From Caenorhabditis remanei (taxonomy: Eukaryota; Nematoda; Chromadorea; Rhabditida; Rhabditidae), in assembly GCF_010183535.1 (NCBI RefSeq), contig NC_071330.1:15667717-15731716 (forward strand): DNA of 64,000 nucleotides. The letters run 5' to 3'. The position numbers were made by a program, and so were the translations under genes. Positions 1 through 10,552 of this stretch are shown in pieces; positions within the stretch are counted from its first letter, which is position 1, and each line of letters begins with the position of its first letter. The notes below the pieces were generated by a model. It worked only from the letters and a program-made list of their open reading frames with translations, had not been told where the DNA came from and searched no databases.

Positions 1-360
1 AGAAATTTTCACCACTTGGTGCCCGCCTTTTTCATTTTCAAAATTCTACAAACAACCTCGTCTGGATCAAAAAAACTGAATTTCAAGCAAATTTCGAAGA
101 GAGAAAATATGGAGGCGGTCGGCTGCTCGCTTTTCTCTCCACAGAGCGGCGCCTCTTCAGTGTCACGTGGATAAAGGGGAACGCGCCGACCGTCCGATCT
201 GACAAGTTAAGCAACAATGACGACCGTTAGTTGGTTCGGCTCCGGACACAAAATAATAGCGTTTGAAAATAATTTAATTTTTTATCTTTAAAGTGGCCAG
301 CTGTTGCATACACCGTCTGCTGAACTATCAACAAACACCAGATTTAGTGTGTTAGTGTGA
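1..360. other. No gene seen
   Basis: Mixed-composition sequence upstream of the Helitron remnant. I see no supported exon, RNA or clear element end. It may contain the 5' part of the Helitron, but no terminus could be fixed. Confidence 0.4.
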
Positions 361-2280
361 ATGTCGCCGAGCCCGCCGCCCTCCCTACTGAACCGATTTT
401 CTTCGAAGTTGGACCAAAAGATCAGATATTTTCTCTTAATGATACCAAATTTCTTCTTTCCCGAATTCCGCGACTTGGCGTTATCTGTGTCTATCAACAT
501 TTTCATCTCTGCATCGCAAACTTTTTCTAAAGAGAGGAACTCAGACAAGATTCTCCGTGGTAGTGTGGACTACCGTTCGGAATCGGAAATGAGCATTGAG
601 TTCGGAGGAATCGATGGAATTGAAGACACTCAGCTAATGACTCGGGAGTCTGTGAGGAAACGAGATAGGAAGAAGGTATGTCTCTTTTCTTCCAATGCAT
701 GCACAAATGGATGATGACTTCAGATGAAAAAAGCAGCCGTCAAACGACAAGCAGAAACCCAAGTCGATCGGGAACACTGTAAACTCGCAGCTGATGCTAA
801 AGCAGTTCTACGATCCCAACAGTCAGATTCAAAGAAGTCGTCCATAAATAGACGCTTATTCAGCCAGAAAGCGAAGAATCGGAGTCAAGAATCTGAAGAA
901 CAGAAAACGAGTAGATGTATTTCAATGGCGTCCCGCGCAGCCGCAAAGCGGTCGGAGGGACCTGATGACGTCGTAAAGGAAAGAAGATTATCACCCCGGA
1001 TTCGAAATGCTGTTAGTCGAGCAAAAGAGATGTTCTGACAACGAATTCTCCGAAATGCTATCATTCGAGGACGGAAGTCAGCAAGCCAAGTAGCTCTTCT
1101 TGGAAGCTGCTTCGGGTGCACGACCAGATGTCCACTACATCGGAAGGATGCATCAAGTTTGTCCTCATTGCGAGACGCTATACTTCAAAGCTAAATTTGA
1201 CTTTCTAATATGTAACTCATCTTGGAAAAGTTGAATTTGATTCTTCTTTTTCAAACGATGACCTGCTTCTTCAGAATAAGCTTCTGAAAGTTCGAAACTC
1301 GACGCTAAAATTCTTAAGTCTCATTCTGAATTCATATACTCCCGATTCGACTTGAAAATCAGAATGGGCTGCCGTCCTTCCTCACCAACCTCCATGTGAC
1401 TCCTGTATAAAAAGAGGCTAATGATGATGATGAGAAGAAGAAGTTAAGAGCCGACGCGAAGAACTTTCTAGAGAATATACGTCAGTCAACTGCAATGGCT
1501 TGCATGAAGGCTGAAGCGAATTTGCCCGTCCTTACACATATTGTGTACACAAACAGGTTCGTACTAATATTCTGATTCTGAATATAATCGTCAGATAGCT
1601 GCCTCTTAATCTGCTTTTTCCAGGTTTACCACCTGCTGGGAGATCTTTATCCAGCTCCAGAAGAACCTCGGAACTTCGCCAAAACCTTCGTTATCGATAC
1701 GGAGCAAGCTGCTGCTGAGTTGGCCGGCCGAGAGATGAATTCTTTGTGTTCAAAAGAAACATTCGGAAAGCTAATCGATATTCTGAAACAACATCATCCG
1801 CATGCTAAATCATTCAAGATGATGTTTGAAGTTGAAAAAGAAGAAAAGGAGAACGCTGCTCTGGAAAAGAGACCGGAAAGGAGAGTCAAGATGGCATTCC
1901 AGATTAGAAGTCAAGACGACCAGAGAAGGTAATTCATAAAATTTTGAAGCATTTTCGTACTTGAAATCTTCAGATATCAGAATCCAACTGCTGATGAAGT
2001 CTCATCCGTTTATGTAGGAGATGAAGAAGAGATTACTGGAAAGAGAGAAGGCACGGTTCATCAGAAGAGTGGGAAGCTGCAATCTCTCCACGTCATCGAC
2101 CCAAACTGCGATCCGATGACGTATCCTCTTCTTTTCCCAAAAGGCCAGATGGGATGGCATCCAAATATTCCATACGCCAAGAAGAAAGGAAACAGAGTCA
2201 ATGTCACCATGTGAGGGTTCTACGCTTTCAATCTACATGTCCGGAAGACGTTTCGCGCACTTTTTCGATCTGGAAAATTA
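361..2280 (+). pseudogene. Helitron Rep/helicase N-terminal remnant
   Basis: This is the decayed N-terminal half of a Helitron rolling-circle transposase. In order: a basic region with RRLFSQKAKNR and RRLSPRIRNAVSRAKEMF (840-1038), a zinc-finger block GRMHQVCPHCETLYFKAK (1143-1194), NFLENIRQ..MACMKAE (1462-1515), then VYHLLGDLYPAPEEPRNF (from 1624), and KMAFQIRSQDDQRR joined over a 43-bp intron to YQNPTADEV. It ends in DPMTYPLLFPKGQMGWHPN, stop, GFYAFNLHV, just where the Helitron_like_N domain should start. These blocks match the usual order in Caenorhabditis Helitrons (family knowledge). Several stops and missing joins show it is dead. The matching helicase piece is at 4119-4560, so the element was split by later insertions. 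Confidence 0.75.
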
Positions 2281-3640
2281 AAAAAAGAAAAAGGACCAGT
2301 TGGAGTACTGTGAAAGGGTCTTCGGCCTCTTGGTCCCTTCTTATTCTATCGCCCGAGTCTCCGTCACTCTTGTGGGACGTGCTACATGCGTGGGGCCACT
2401 TGAGTAAGAGGGACGAGGGAGGAAAAGGCACGCGGTGCCACGCCTCACAAGAATTACATCTTCTATTCAGTTCCATAGAAGGACGGAGGGAGCCAGCCAG
2501 GGTTGGGAAATTCCGGGCAAATAAAATTTTTTTTTTTTAATTCCGCACAGTCTCCCAGACTCCGAGTAAGAACTGCAAGGAAATTTTTGATCTACCCTCA
2601 TGAAATGAAAAATTTGAGAAATTAGCAGGTCTAAAGCGTTATTACTTTAATTTTTAGCGTAAATCTCAAGGTCAGAAATAATAAAGTTTCAGTTTTAGAA
2701 TTATTCAGAAATCATTATCCACTCATTCAACCCAAAAAATCCTGGTTTCATTTATTTTTTCAGGTCGAAATCGCAATTTTTCATTTTGATTTTGAAAAAA
2801 TCTACGGGATTTGTTCATTTCTCAATATTATCCTACGAATGATATCTCAAAACGTGCTCCGAAGATTTGTCCACATTTCTGTAGGACGGTTTTTCAATTT
2901 GCTCATTAGTTTTCGAGAAATCGATCAAATTCCGAATTTCTTTCAATTCTTTGTTATTTTCTCGAAAACTAATGAACAAATTAAAAAACCGTCCTACAGA
3001 AATGTGGACAAATCTTCGGAGCACGTTTTGAGATATCATTCGTTGGATAATATTGAGAAATGAACAAATCCCGTAGATTTTTTCGAAATCAAAATGAAAA
3101 ATTGCGATTTCGACCTGAAATAATATCTGAAACAAGGATTTTTTGAATTAAATAGTTGAATAATGCTCTCAGAATAATTCTAAACCTGAACTTTTCTTAC
3201 TTCTGACCTTGAGCTTTACGCTAAAAATTAAAGTAATAACGCTTTAGACCTGCTAATTTCTCAAATTTTTCGTTTCATGATGGTAGATCAAAAATTTCCT
3301 TGCAGTTCTTACTCGGAGTCTGGGAGACTGTGTTCCGGGAAAATTTTTCAGCCGGCCCGGCCCGTAATTTCCCAACCCTGGAGCCAGCCCATCTGGAGCT
3401 CTCTCCGCCTTCCTTAATAAACACATTCGACTGTTAACCATTGTTTTCTGTATGTTAGACGGAAGGAGCAGGCAAAGACTTTTCTCCGTTTACATGAAGG
3501 TTCCCACCTTGTGAGAACTCGAGCCTTTATCTTTATATAAAGGTTCACGGGTCTCACTAGTTCGGGAAATTGGTCATTTGCCACTGCAGAGCAACATCGC
3601 TCCACTCTGCAGGTTGATCAATCCTTGTTCTAGTTGGAAT
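2281..3640. mobile_element. Unidentified insertion into the Helitron, carrying a hAT element
   Basis: Sequence that interrupts the Helitron coding region between its N-terminal and helicase parts. It is itself interrupted by the palindromic hAT-type element at 2498-3380. It holds an AATAAA near 3418 and a TATATAAA-like palindrome near 3533, features also seen in LTRs, but no second LTR or ends were found. Class unknown. Confidence 0.35.
2498..3380. mobile_element. Foldback hAT-type element (8-bp TSD)
   Basis: Both ends carry the inverted repeat CAGGGTTGGGAAATTncGGG and are flanked by the 8-bp direct repeat GAGCCAGC (2490-2497 and 3381-3388), the hAT signature. Nearly the whole 883 bp is one long inverted repeat: the sequence after 2548 (CAGTCTCCCAGACTCCGAG) returns in reverse complement before 3330, and the centre around 2840-3060 folds on itself. 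The short ORFs in both directions here are products of the palindrome. No transposase is present, so it is non-autonomous. Confidence 0.85.
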
Positions 3641-4118
3641 TCTAAGTGCGCCACTACCGCTACACCAATGGGTCACTACCACCTATTATTCCTATCTCAC
3701 CATTCCATCCCTTACACCATCTCACTTCCCCAACAGCTATGATTCCCATCTATATATTCTCGTCTGGTTATATGTCTTCTATCAGTTGCTACAAGTTCAC
3801 AATTTACAATGTGGATTTTGTGTGTCACCAAGGAAACAAGGAAATATCTTCAAATGCCGACAATTGCTTTTCAACTCAGTTCCACCACGGCCACTCATGG
3901 GTTGGTTCCCCATTTATGCGGATTTAATAATTTTGATATTGTAAGACCTACGAAGAAAATGTCCCGTAAGACCCTAATTGAGCAACAAGAGATTGCAGTA
4001 TTTTTAAACACCCCCTTTCAGTTTACTAAATCAGTTAATATATATTCCTTGTTCGAGCTTAAATTAATTTTTCTTTCTTTTAAATTGTAAATTCACTTCC
4101 GTATACTCCAAATTTGAA
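3641..4118. other. Unassigned sequence between Helitron pieces
   Basis: Two overlapping 93-codon open frames exist on +, but neither resembles a family I know nor fits the Helitron frame. No other feature is supported. Confidence 0.3.
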
Positions 4119-4560
4119 TCTGAAGCTATGGTCTACTTTGACATGTTCAACAAAATGGAGGCAATGAATGAGGATCTCAGAAAGTGGATCAAAAGATCAT
4201 ACACCCGAGTTCATCGATATGGACAAGTCTTCGACCATGCGATGTGCAAGAAGTTAGGAGAGCAGATGAGGTAGTTCCTCAACAAGGAGCAAGCTGAATT
4301 CATAGATGCAGTTCTAAAAGCACTTGACCTCGGCGGTCTATTCTTCCTAGATGGCTCAGGAGGCAGTGGGAAGATATGTCTACAACTGTTTTGCAAACAT
4401 CATCATGGGAATAAAGAAAAAGATTTTGACAATGACCTGGGTCGGTATCGCGGCCGATCTTCTTGCAAACGGCAGAACAGTTGCTTCAGTCATGAAACTT
4501 ATTTGGCTAATAACAGTCGTCTCAAAAGCTGGATTTGATCCTTGCGGAGATGTACTTATT
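4119..4560 (+). pseudogene. Helitron Pif1-like helicase remnant
   Basis: This is the start of the SF1 (Pif1-type) helicase of a Helitron. The frame gives KWIKRSYTRVHRYGQVFDHA, a stop, then LNKEQAEFIDAVLKALD and the Walker A loop GGLFFLDGSGGSGK (around 4335-4373). The next part continues in a different frame as YVYNCFANIIMG..VGIAADLLANGRTVASVMKL, the usual text after the P-loop, so a frameshift sits just after the Lys. It ends near 4560 without the remaining helicase motifs. With 361-2280 it is part of one broken element. Confidence 0.75.
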
Positions 4561-5885
4561 CAGGACATCATCCGGATCCGGCGGACCGCTTGGTTATGCT
4601 CCTCCAAGTTTTTCAGGTTCTCACTAAACAGCAAACAATACGAACTTCCAACCTTGAATATATCGACAGAAGGTAGCATATGAAAGTGAAAAAACATAAT
4701 TAAATAATGTGTTTTACAGAAATTTTCTGACGAAGTCTACACGTTGACAACAAATCGAGCACACCAGGAAAATACTTCAAAAAATAATTGTATTTAGTTG
4801 TTTTTTTTTGTATTTTTTGAAACTTATACTTTTTTATGTATAGTCCTTTTAGTGAATAAATTGTAATATATGATATTTCAGCTGTTTTTGTGCGCGAAAA
4901 ATAAATCAATGAAGCGATCGAGGGGTTCCATGCGGTCCGTGTCAGAAGTTGGTCGGAAGTTGGTCGTATCTTGGTCGGCTTTAGCAGCGGTCTTGTCCAG
5001 AATCCGACCAACCTCCGAGCTGAAGCCGACCAACTTCCTGTTGCCAAAGTTGCCGGTGACTGCCGAGTAATCGTGTCGGATTCTCCGCTTCTAATGATTA
5101 TGATTTCTAAGAATATGACTAGACGTGGTTAAGATTTCTAACAGGATTGCACGGTTTTTCTTCCTGGAATCCCATTATCACGATCTAGAAGTGGGAACTT
5201 TCTAAATCCTTTCTAGTCCTCGGACACTTTAAGTAAAGTACATTCATTCGGTACATCTGATATCGAATTCCTCGTCAATAGACAATATTTGGTGCAGATG
5301 TGGTAAGTACAGATAAACAGCCATCTTGGAAACGAGATGGTCCGATTCAAACACCCTATGTCTCTAGTTCAGTTCTGGTGAAAGCCGGTGAAGCCGTGTA
5401 GTCGTGAGAGGTTGACAGCATTGACTTCTGTAGCCAAAAATTCCCCCCAGCCACTTCATTTCTTGGATTCTAGTATTCAGCCTGTGTCGACTCTCTGGAA
5501 GGCGAAGGTTTTTCAACTTCCGGAGTGATGGTCAATGAATTGGTGAGATATAACGAGATTACTGTTGAATAACATCTATTTAGGATGAATTAAGTTAGAA
5601 TTAGACGTAATTGTAACTTGGTCGTTCTACCAAGGCAACGTCTCGGAGCTCATCTGACTTATCTGTCTATTGAGCACAGCTGAAGCAACAATCGGAGTTG
5701 TGTTGTGTAGCCTGCATTTCAGCTTCGAATGTAATCAGTTCGTGGATGGACGTCAGGACTCATCCAAACAGGAGCGGACTACTTAGCGTTTTGTTTCTCT
5801 GTGTTTTATCTTTCTTTAGTCTCACTATCCGGTCTTCATTCTCTTTAAGAATACATATGAATTTTGTTTCGACTCCAACCCCTTT
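4561..5885. other. No gene supported
   Basis: Mostly AT-rich. At 4940-5040 the motif GTTGGTCGG / CCGACCAAC recurs in both orientations and could form a hairpin, but no TSD was found. No exon or RNA is supported. Part may be an LTR or leader of the gag-like element that follows; no paired LTR was identified. Confidence 0.35.
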
Positions 5886-5899
5886 TTGCGAACAAAAAC

Positions 5900-6755
5900 C
5901 ATGTCTGGTACCGAACAACCAACCTCGCGGATTGACCCCTCGTCAACATCTAGAGGAACCGCCGCAAACCACAACGTGATTCAACGTCAGCCCTCAGCCA
6001 ACTTTCAGAAAGCTCAGAAGAACGTCAAGACCGCGATCACCCGCTCTGCTGGTATTAAAACCGAAGAAAAGGCACAACCTTTCATCGTCGACCCGTCGGC
6101 CAATAATGCTCTAGGACTTAAGACGATCAACGACTTGCGATAGAAGTTGACTGACATAGCAGGAATGATCGAAACGGACACTCATTTCGTTGAATTCGTC
6201 AAGAATGCCTAGGAGCTCTTGTCCGACAAAGAACATCAACGTCTACGCGAAGTGGCTAAGACTCATCTCGACTAGAAACCACGGACCGAAAACTTGCCGA
6301 TCATTATGAACGCCATCAAGAAGCCCACGAAAAGCAGAATTTTCACAATGATGAAGAGATATTTCCCACGGAAATCGCAGATATCTCGGAGGATGTGGAA
6401 AATTCACCCGTTGAGGAGGAAGAACCATTCGTAGAAGACAACTCTAATGTGGAAATGCACCCACCGTTGACGACATCTACCACTCACCGTTGACGACATC
6501 AAGGAACGCAATCGTATTCAACACCCCTCGACTGTGGGATTCAACAACTCCGGTCGAACGCAAGTTCCTCCTATCGAAAATCACGAAGTCTCTAGTTTTC
6601 TTTCGTTCAGAGCGGACACAAAGGCGGCGTCATATGGACAGCCGATGGTGTGCCCGGTCTGTAAGGATGGTCATGAGCTTTTCGACTGTAATAGCCCGAA
6701 GCTTCCGGCCTATTTGGCAAGGAACGATCTATGCATTCATTTTTCGATGTGATGC
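5900..6755 (+). pseudogene. Retroelement Gag-like fragment with zinc knuckle
   Basis: The frame starting at 5900 (MSGTEQPTSRIDPSSTSRG) runs into stops near 6141 and 6208 and continues in other frames. At about 6640-6750 it reads CPVCKDGHELFDCNSPKLP, a CX2CX4HX4C-like knuckle followed by a Leu/Asn/Asp/Leu/Cys tail. This arrangement is seen in Gag-like proteins of nematode LTR elements, so I infer a retroelement origin. Several in-frame stops mean it is not functional as it stands. LTRs were not identified. Confidence 0.45.
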
Positions 6756-7309
6756 TGTTAACTATCTTGGAAAAGAAGCTTGTCGGAGACGCAAAGGGCT
6801 TCTACTGCAAACTCAGTAGTCTTCGTGAGTCAATTGAAGTTATCTTGAAAGATCTTCGACGCTTTTTTGAAACCGATACTTTGGAGATTGCAGAGCGGTT
6901 CCGTCAGCTTAGTTTCCACGAGACTGATTACAAACGTGCTGCTCGGCAGCTTCAGGAGAGCAGAACGCTTATCTCATTAGTACGCAGATTCTTGGAAAAG
7001 TTACCGGGGGAGATGATTCGTGTTATCAGACTGTTATTTGACGACGGTTCGCAGCCCTTGGCAGACGACATCATCGATAAATGTGACCGTTTTTTAAACA
7101 ATCAGGTTTTCGTTGATCGATACCGAGCTGCTAAAGTCTTTGAGAGGTTGAATGAGGTACCGGAAGAGTCAGTAATGAATATGTCCGTGATCTCGAGTGA
7201 ACCAACGAAACTTAGTGAAAATTTCGCTCGTGTCTGCGTCTCCACATTACGCTATTTGCATCATTGGTCTCGCTGCGCCCCGACATACAAGAAACGAGTG
7301 CAACCGTAG
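6731..7309 (+). CDS. Open Gag-like reading frame (retroelement remnant)
   Basis: A 192-codon open frame overlaps the zinc-knuckle fragment. It is predicted mostly helical, with a segment (LEKKLVGDAKGFYCKLS, near the start) that resembles the capsid-like region of retrotransposon Gag proteins. A possible extra exon lies at 7411-7573 after a TTTATTGTAG acceptor and ends with a stop after LGKNQQ. The family assignment is an inference from context and composition; no protease or polymerase follows. It could also be a host gene of unknown function. Confidence 0.35.
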   Translation: MHSFFDVMLLTILEKKLVGDAKGFYCKLSSLRESIEVILKDLRRFFETDTLEIAERFRQLSFHETDYKRAARQLQESRTLISLVRRFLEKLPGEMIRVIRLLFDDGSQPLADDIIDKCDRFLNNQVFVDRYRAAKVFERLNEVPEESVMNMSVISSEPTKLSENFARVCVSTLRYLHHWSRCAPTYKKRVQP

Positions 7310-7522
7310 CCGACCAACAACAACCTGGCCTAAATCATAATTAATTCAGTATTCTAACTTTCTCTTTCTGTTAGATTATTTTTGTTGAGTTTTCCCCCGT
7401 TTTATTGTAGATTTGTTGGAAAAGCCGAAGTCGAGTACTCGGCAAATTCCTCGGTGATTCAGCGCCAGATTCAGTCTGTGTCTGGGAATCCAGATATCCG
7501 AGAATGTGTTCAGAAGAGAATG

Positions 7523-7556
7523 AAACTGTTGGGAGCTGATCAAAGTGCGAATCTGG
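7523..7556 (+). repeat. 34-bp direct repeat, copy 1
   Basis: AAACTGTTGGGAGCTGATCA and the next 14 bases are identical to 11982-12015, 4.4 kb away. The two copies bracket the minus-strand Gag fragment and the whole hAT/mariner nest. Confidence 0.8.
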
Positions 7557-7589
7557 GTAAAAACCAACAGTAACAACAACTGAATTTAA

Positions 7590-7880
7590 CTGAATTAATT
7601 GATGGCTGGGTTATCACAGTGGTCGTTGTCTGCATACACTTCGATGATGTTCCAATGCTGTTGCAGTAGTAACATGGTTTTGACGAGAGGCATCTGTGGC
7701 TTCGCGAGTTTGGATAAAGATGCAGGCATTGCGTGCAGCGTGAGCGCTGCTGTAATCTGTCCCTTTGAGCGTCTGTAGTCCAATATCTTCGCAGGTGTCC
7801 CTGTGATGGTCTTCCAAACAGAAGATCGTTGTCGAAAGGGCATGGTTAAGTTCCGGTTTTTTCCAAGACAAGTCTTACTT
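7590..7880 (-). pseudogene. BEL/Pao-like Gag zinc-knuckle array, frameshifted
   Basis: On the minus strand two frames together spell IFCLEDHHRDTCED, then CTQCLH, then CYYCNSIG and HHRSVC. The C-X2-C-H-C units in a row are typical of BEL/Pao Gag (family knowledge). The units alternate between two frames, so at least two indels have occurred. Its orientation is opposite to the Gag-like frame just upstream, so these are two separate retroelement fragments. Confidence 0.45.
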
Positions 7881-9239
7881 GATTGACTGTGCTCTGTGCA
7901 GGAGCTCCCGCCTCGGCCAACTGTTGAACTTTATTCAACTCGACTCAATCGATGCTCCAGAAGTCGTGCCTTCTTTTGTTTTTTGCACTGAAAATCCCGT
8001 ATTTTTAAGCTTTCAGACGTCGCAATTTATGAAAAAAAGTGTCTCATCCATCAGATTGTGTAAAATTACATTTTATATCGACAGAGCCAAAAAACGAGGC
8101 TTTTTGTAAGAAATGACTTTTGATAAAGAAAAACCCTATTTTGAGAAATATGTTTCTAATTTTTTTGGCAGAAAACTGGCAAAAAACTCCAACGACAATT
8201 GCACAAAATTTACTCGAGAATGCTCTGAAACTGTTAAAACTTTCAGAAAAAATATAGATATATTGGCTGAAGTTGCTGAAATTTTCATAGTTATCTCAAG
8301 GCCCGCACAAGGCCCGGATCGGCCCGGTGACAACTATGAGCATTCCGATTCGAAATTAAAATGCTATTGAAAACACAATAGAGTTTGTTGAGGTTTTTTT
8401 AGTTTATTCCAACTAAAAAAATGAACAGATTAATTGTGACAAAAACACGACTAACAGTTGAACAAAAAATACAACTAGAGCACAAAAAGTACGTGTAAAT
8501 TAGAGTGTTACTTCTCAATCCACCCACTTCGGATATCTCGACGCAATTTGGCATCCGACGACCACTTTTTCCGCAGTGGGGTACTGAAGTCTGCTTCGAC
8601 GTTTATCGAGTAAGAATGAAGTAGTCTAGAACGTCGTCTCGCACACAGATATTGCTCGTTCCTTTTCGATATCATCGAACATAGTCATTTTCTTCCTTTC
8701 GATACTTTTCTTCGTATCGACCCCATTTAGTTTCAAGAATTCGGTATGACGGGAGCACATGATGAATTGTCACTTCATTTTGTGTCTGAAAGCGAGACTG
8801 ATGTTTAAATATTTTTTGAAAAGTGCAAAACTCACTTGAAACAATGAATTGTATTTAGGCCATGATTTTAAGAGCAGAAGAATAGGCCAACGAGTATCAT
8901 TGAGAAGTGTTACCCGTTTAGATATCTCTGCACATGCCTTGATGTTATTCTAATTTCAGAAGATACATTTTTTCAGAAGTTTCGCTATCCAGAAATTTTC
9001 GTGACTTTCCCGTGGCTTGACGACTCGTTCGGCAACTAGATGAATGCTGTGGGAAATGCATCGGATGTTTAAAACACATTTTTGAAAAGTTAGCAGTTAA
9101 TAAACAAGATTTAACTTACAGGGTGGCGCAGAATTACCCGCACAAGCTATAAGTGCTATATCTAAAAAAGTAAAAGTCAGAAAACCATGGGATTCAACAA
9201 AAAGTTTATTCATGATCATGACAACAATTATCAGCTAAA

Positions 9240-10552
9240 CTTGTTCCATCCGACCTCCTCTCTTTTCGATGACAGCACGAAAACGTCTGGGGTAGGTATC
9301 GATGGTTGCACGCAGGTAATCTGGCGACAAAGCGTCCCATTCCTTGACCAGGGTTTTCTTCAGAGCCTCGATACTTGAGTGGGGTTTAGCATGGACCTTG
9401 TTTCGCAAAACCCTTAGATGGAGTAGTCCAAAGGAATGAGGTCTGGCAAGGACGGTGGCCATTCGTCCTTGGGGATGAAATGAGTCTTGCACCACTGTTT
9501 CGACAACTTGGCTGTGTGTGCGGGAGCACCGTCTTCTTAGAACTCCCAGTGACGTCCATTGAAATGCTTCTGAACCCTGGGAAGGAATGTACCGTAAATA
9601 CTGTATTATAACGGCATGCCGTTATATTTTTCAACTGCCTCCGAGAGAAATTTTGTGGCTTCAGAAACTCATTACAATTGAACGAAAAAACTTTTTTGGA
9701 CGTTCTATTTGCTGATCTAGAAGTGGCCAAACACGTTGCTACTAATCAGAACCAAGAAAAAACCCCCTGATAAACATTTTTATCGATTCTGAGTAGAGAT
9801 GGGGTGCCGTTATAATACAGGTGCCGTTCTATTACAGGTGCCGTTATAATACAGTATTTACGGTATTTTCTGAAATCGCTAAATGTAGACTTCCTTGTTG
9901 ATTTTGACTCCTTGATCGACAAAAAGCAATGGTGACTTGCCATCAGCACATACTGCTCCAAAAATCATCACACTAGCGGGATGCGAGCCTTGATGAATCG
10001 TCTTTCCGTTGGCAAAAGGTTCCTCAAATGTCTCAGCAAGCACTCGATGATTTTGAGGATTAAATTCGGCCTGTACCGTGAACAGCTTCTCGTCAGAGAA
10101 CACTGTAATCAAGTGTTCAATATTGCGCGTGCGCTGAAGGAGCTTTTTCGATCTTTCGTGACGTTTCTTGGTTGTAGCTTCCGAGAGAACGGATGCTTTT
10201 CTTACACGATAACAGGTAAGCTTCAGCTTGTCTTTGACAATCCTTCCCAACAAACGCCGACTAATTTTCATACCTTTCGCCATTTTTCTGATGCTCCAAT
10301 GCGCGATTCTTCTGATTCTCTCTTTCTCGGCTTTGATCCGATCTGGAGTAACGACTGTTGCTTTTCTCCCTCTCCCACGTCTATCCAAGAATGTTCCGAG
10401 CTTTTTGAAACGAGAAATCGAGTCATACAACGAGAAATCGAGTCATACACGGTTCTACTTAGGACTCCGAGCCGTTTAATGATGTCAACCGGAGCAACTC
10501 CTGCTTTGAAAAGGTTCAAAATGGAAGAGAGATGTGGACTCGGCGGAGCCAT
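9240..10552 (-). pseudogene. Tc1/mariner transposase, inactivated
   Basis: The N-terminal helix-turn-helix reads MAPPSPHLSSILNLF..DIIKRLGVLSRTV and is followed by RRIAHWSIRKMAKGM. The first catalytic Asp is in VFSDEKLFTVQ. After the nested MITE come a second Asp in EDGAPAHTAKL and a third in LPDLIPLDYSI, 34 residues apart. Stops replace expected residues before EDGAPAHT and after LDYSI, and one more lies near the MITE insertion. The catalytic triad can be read, but the gene is broken by a frameshift near the N-terminus, stops and the MITE. Confidence 0.8.
9592..9863. mobile_element. MITE nested in mariner (TA TSD)
   Basis: The ends are CCGTAAATACTGTATTATAA and its reverse complement, flanked by TA on both sides. 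GCCGTTATAATACAG repeats near the right end. A related but GC-rich family member is at 52922-53071, and decayed relatives lie downstream of three F-box-like genes (33800-33890, 44540-44615, 50735-50800). Confidence 0.8.

Noticed and set aside
2833..3135. Overlapping 100- and 74-codon frames on opposite strands with the same sequence
   Set aside because: Result of the foldback hAT element, where both strands read the same.
5900..7573. A complete LTR retrotransposon
   Set aside because: No paired LTRs, protease or reverse transcriptase found; only Gag-like pieces.
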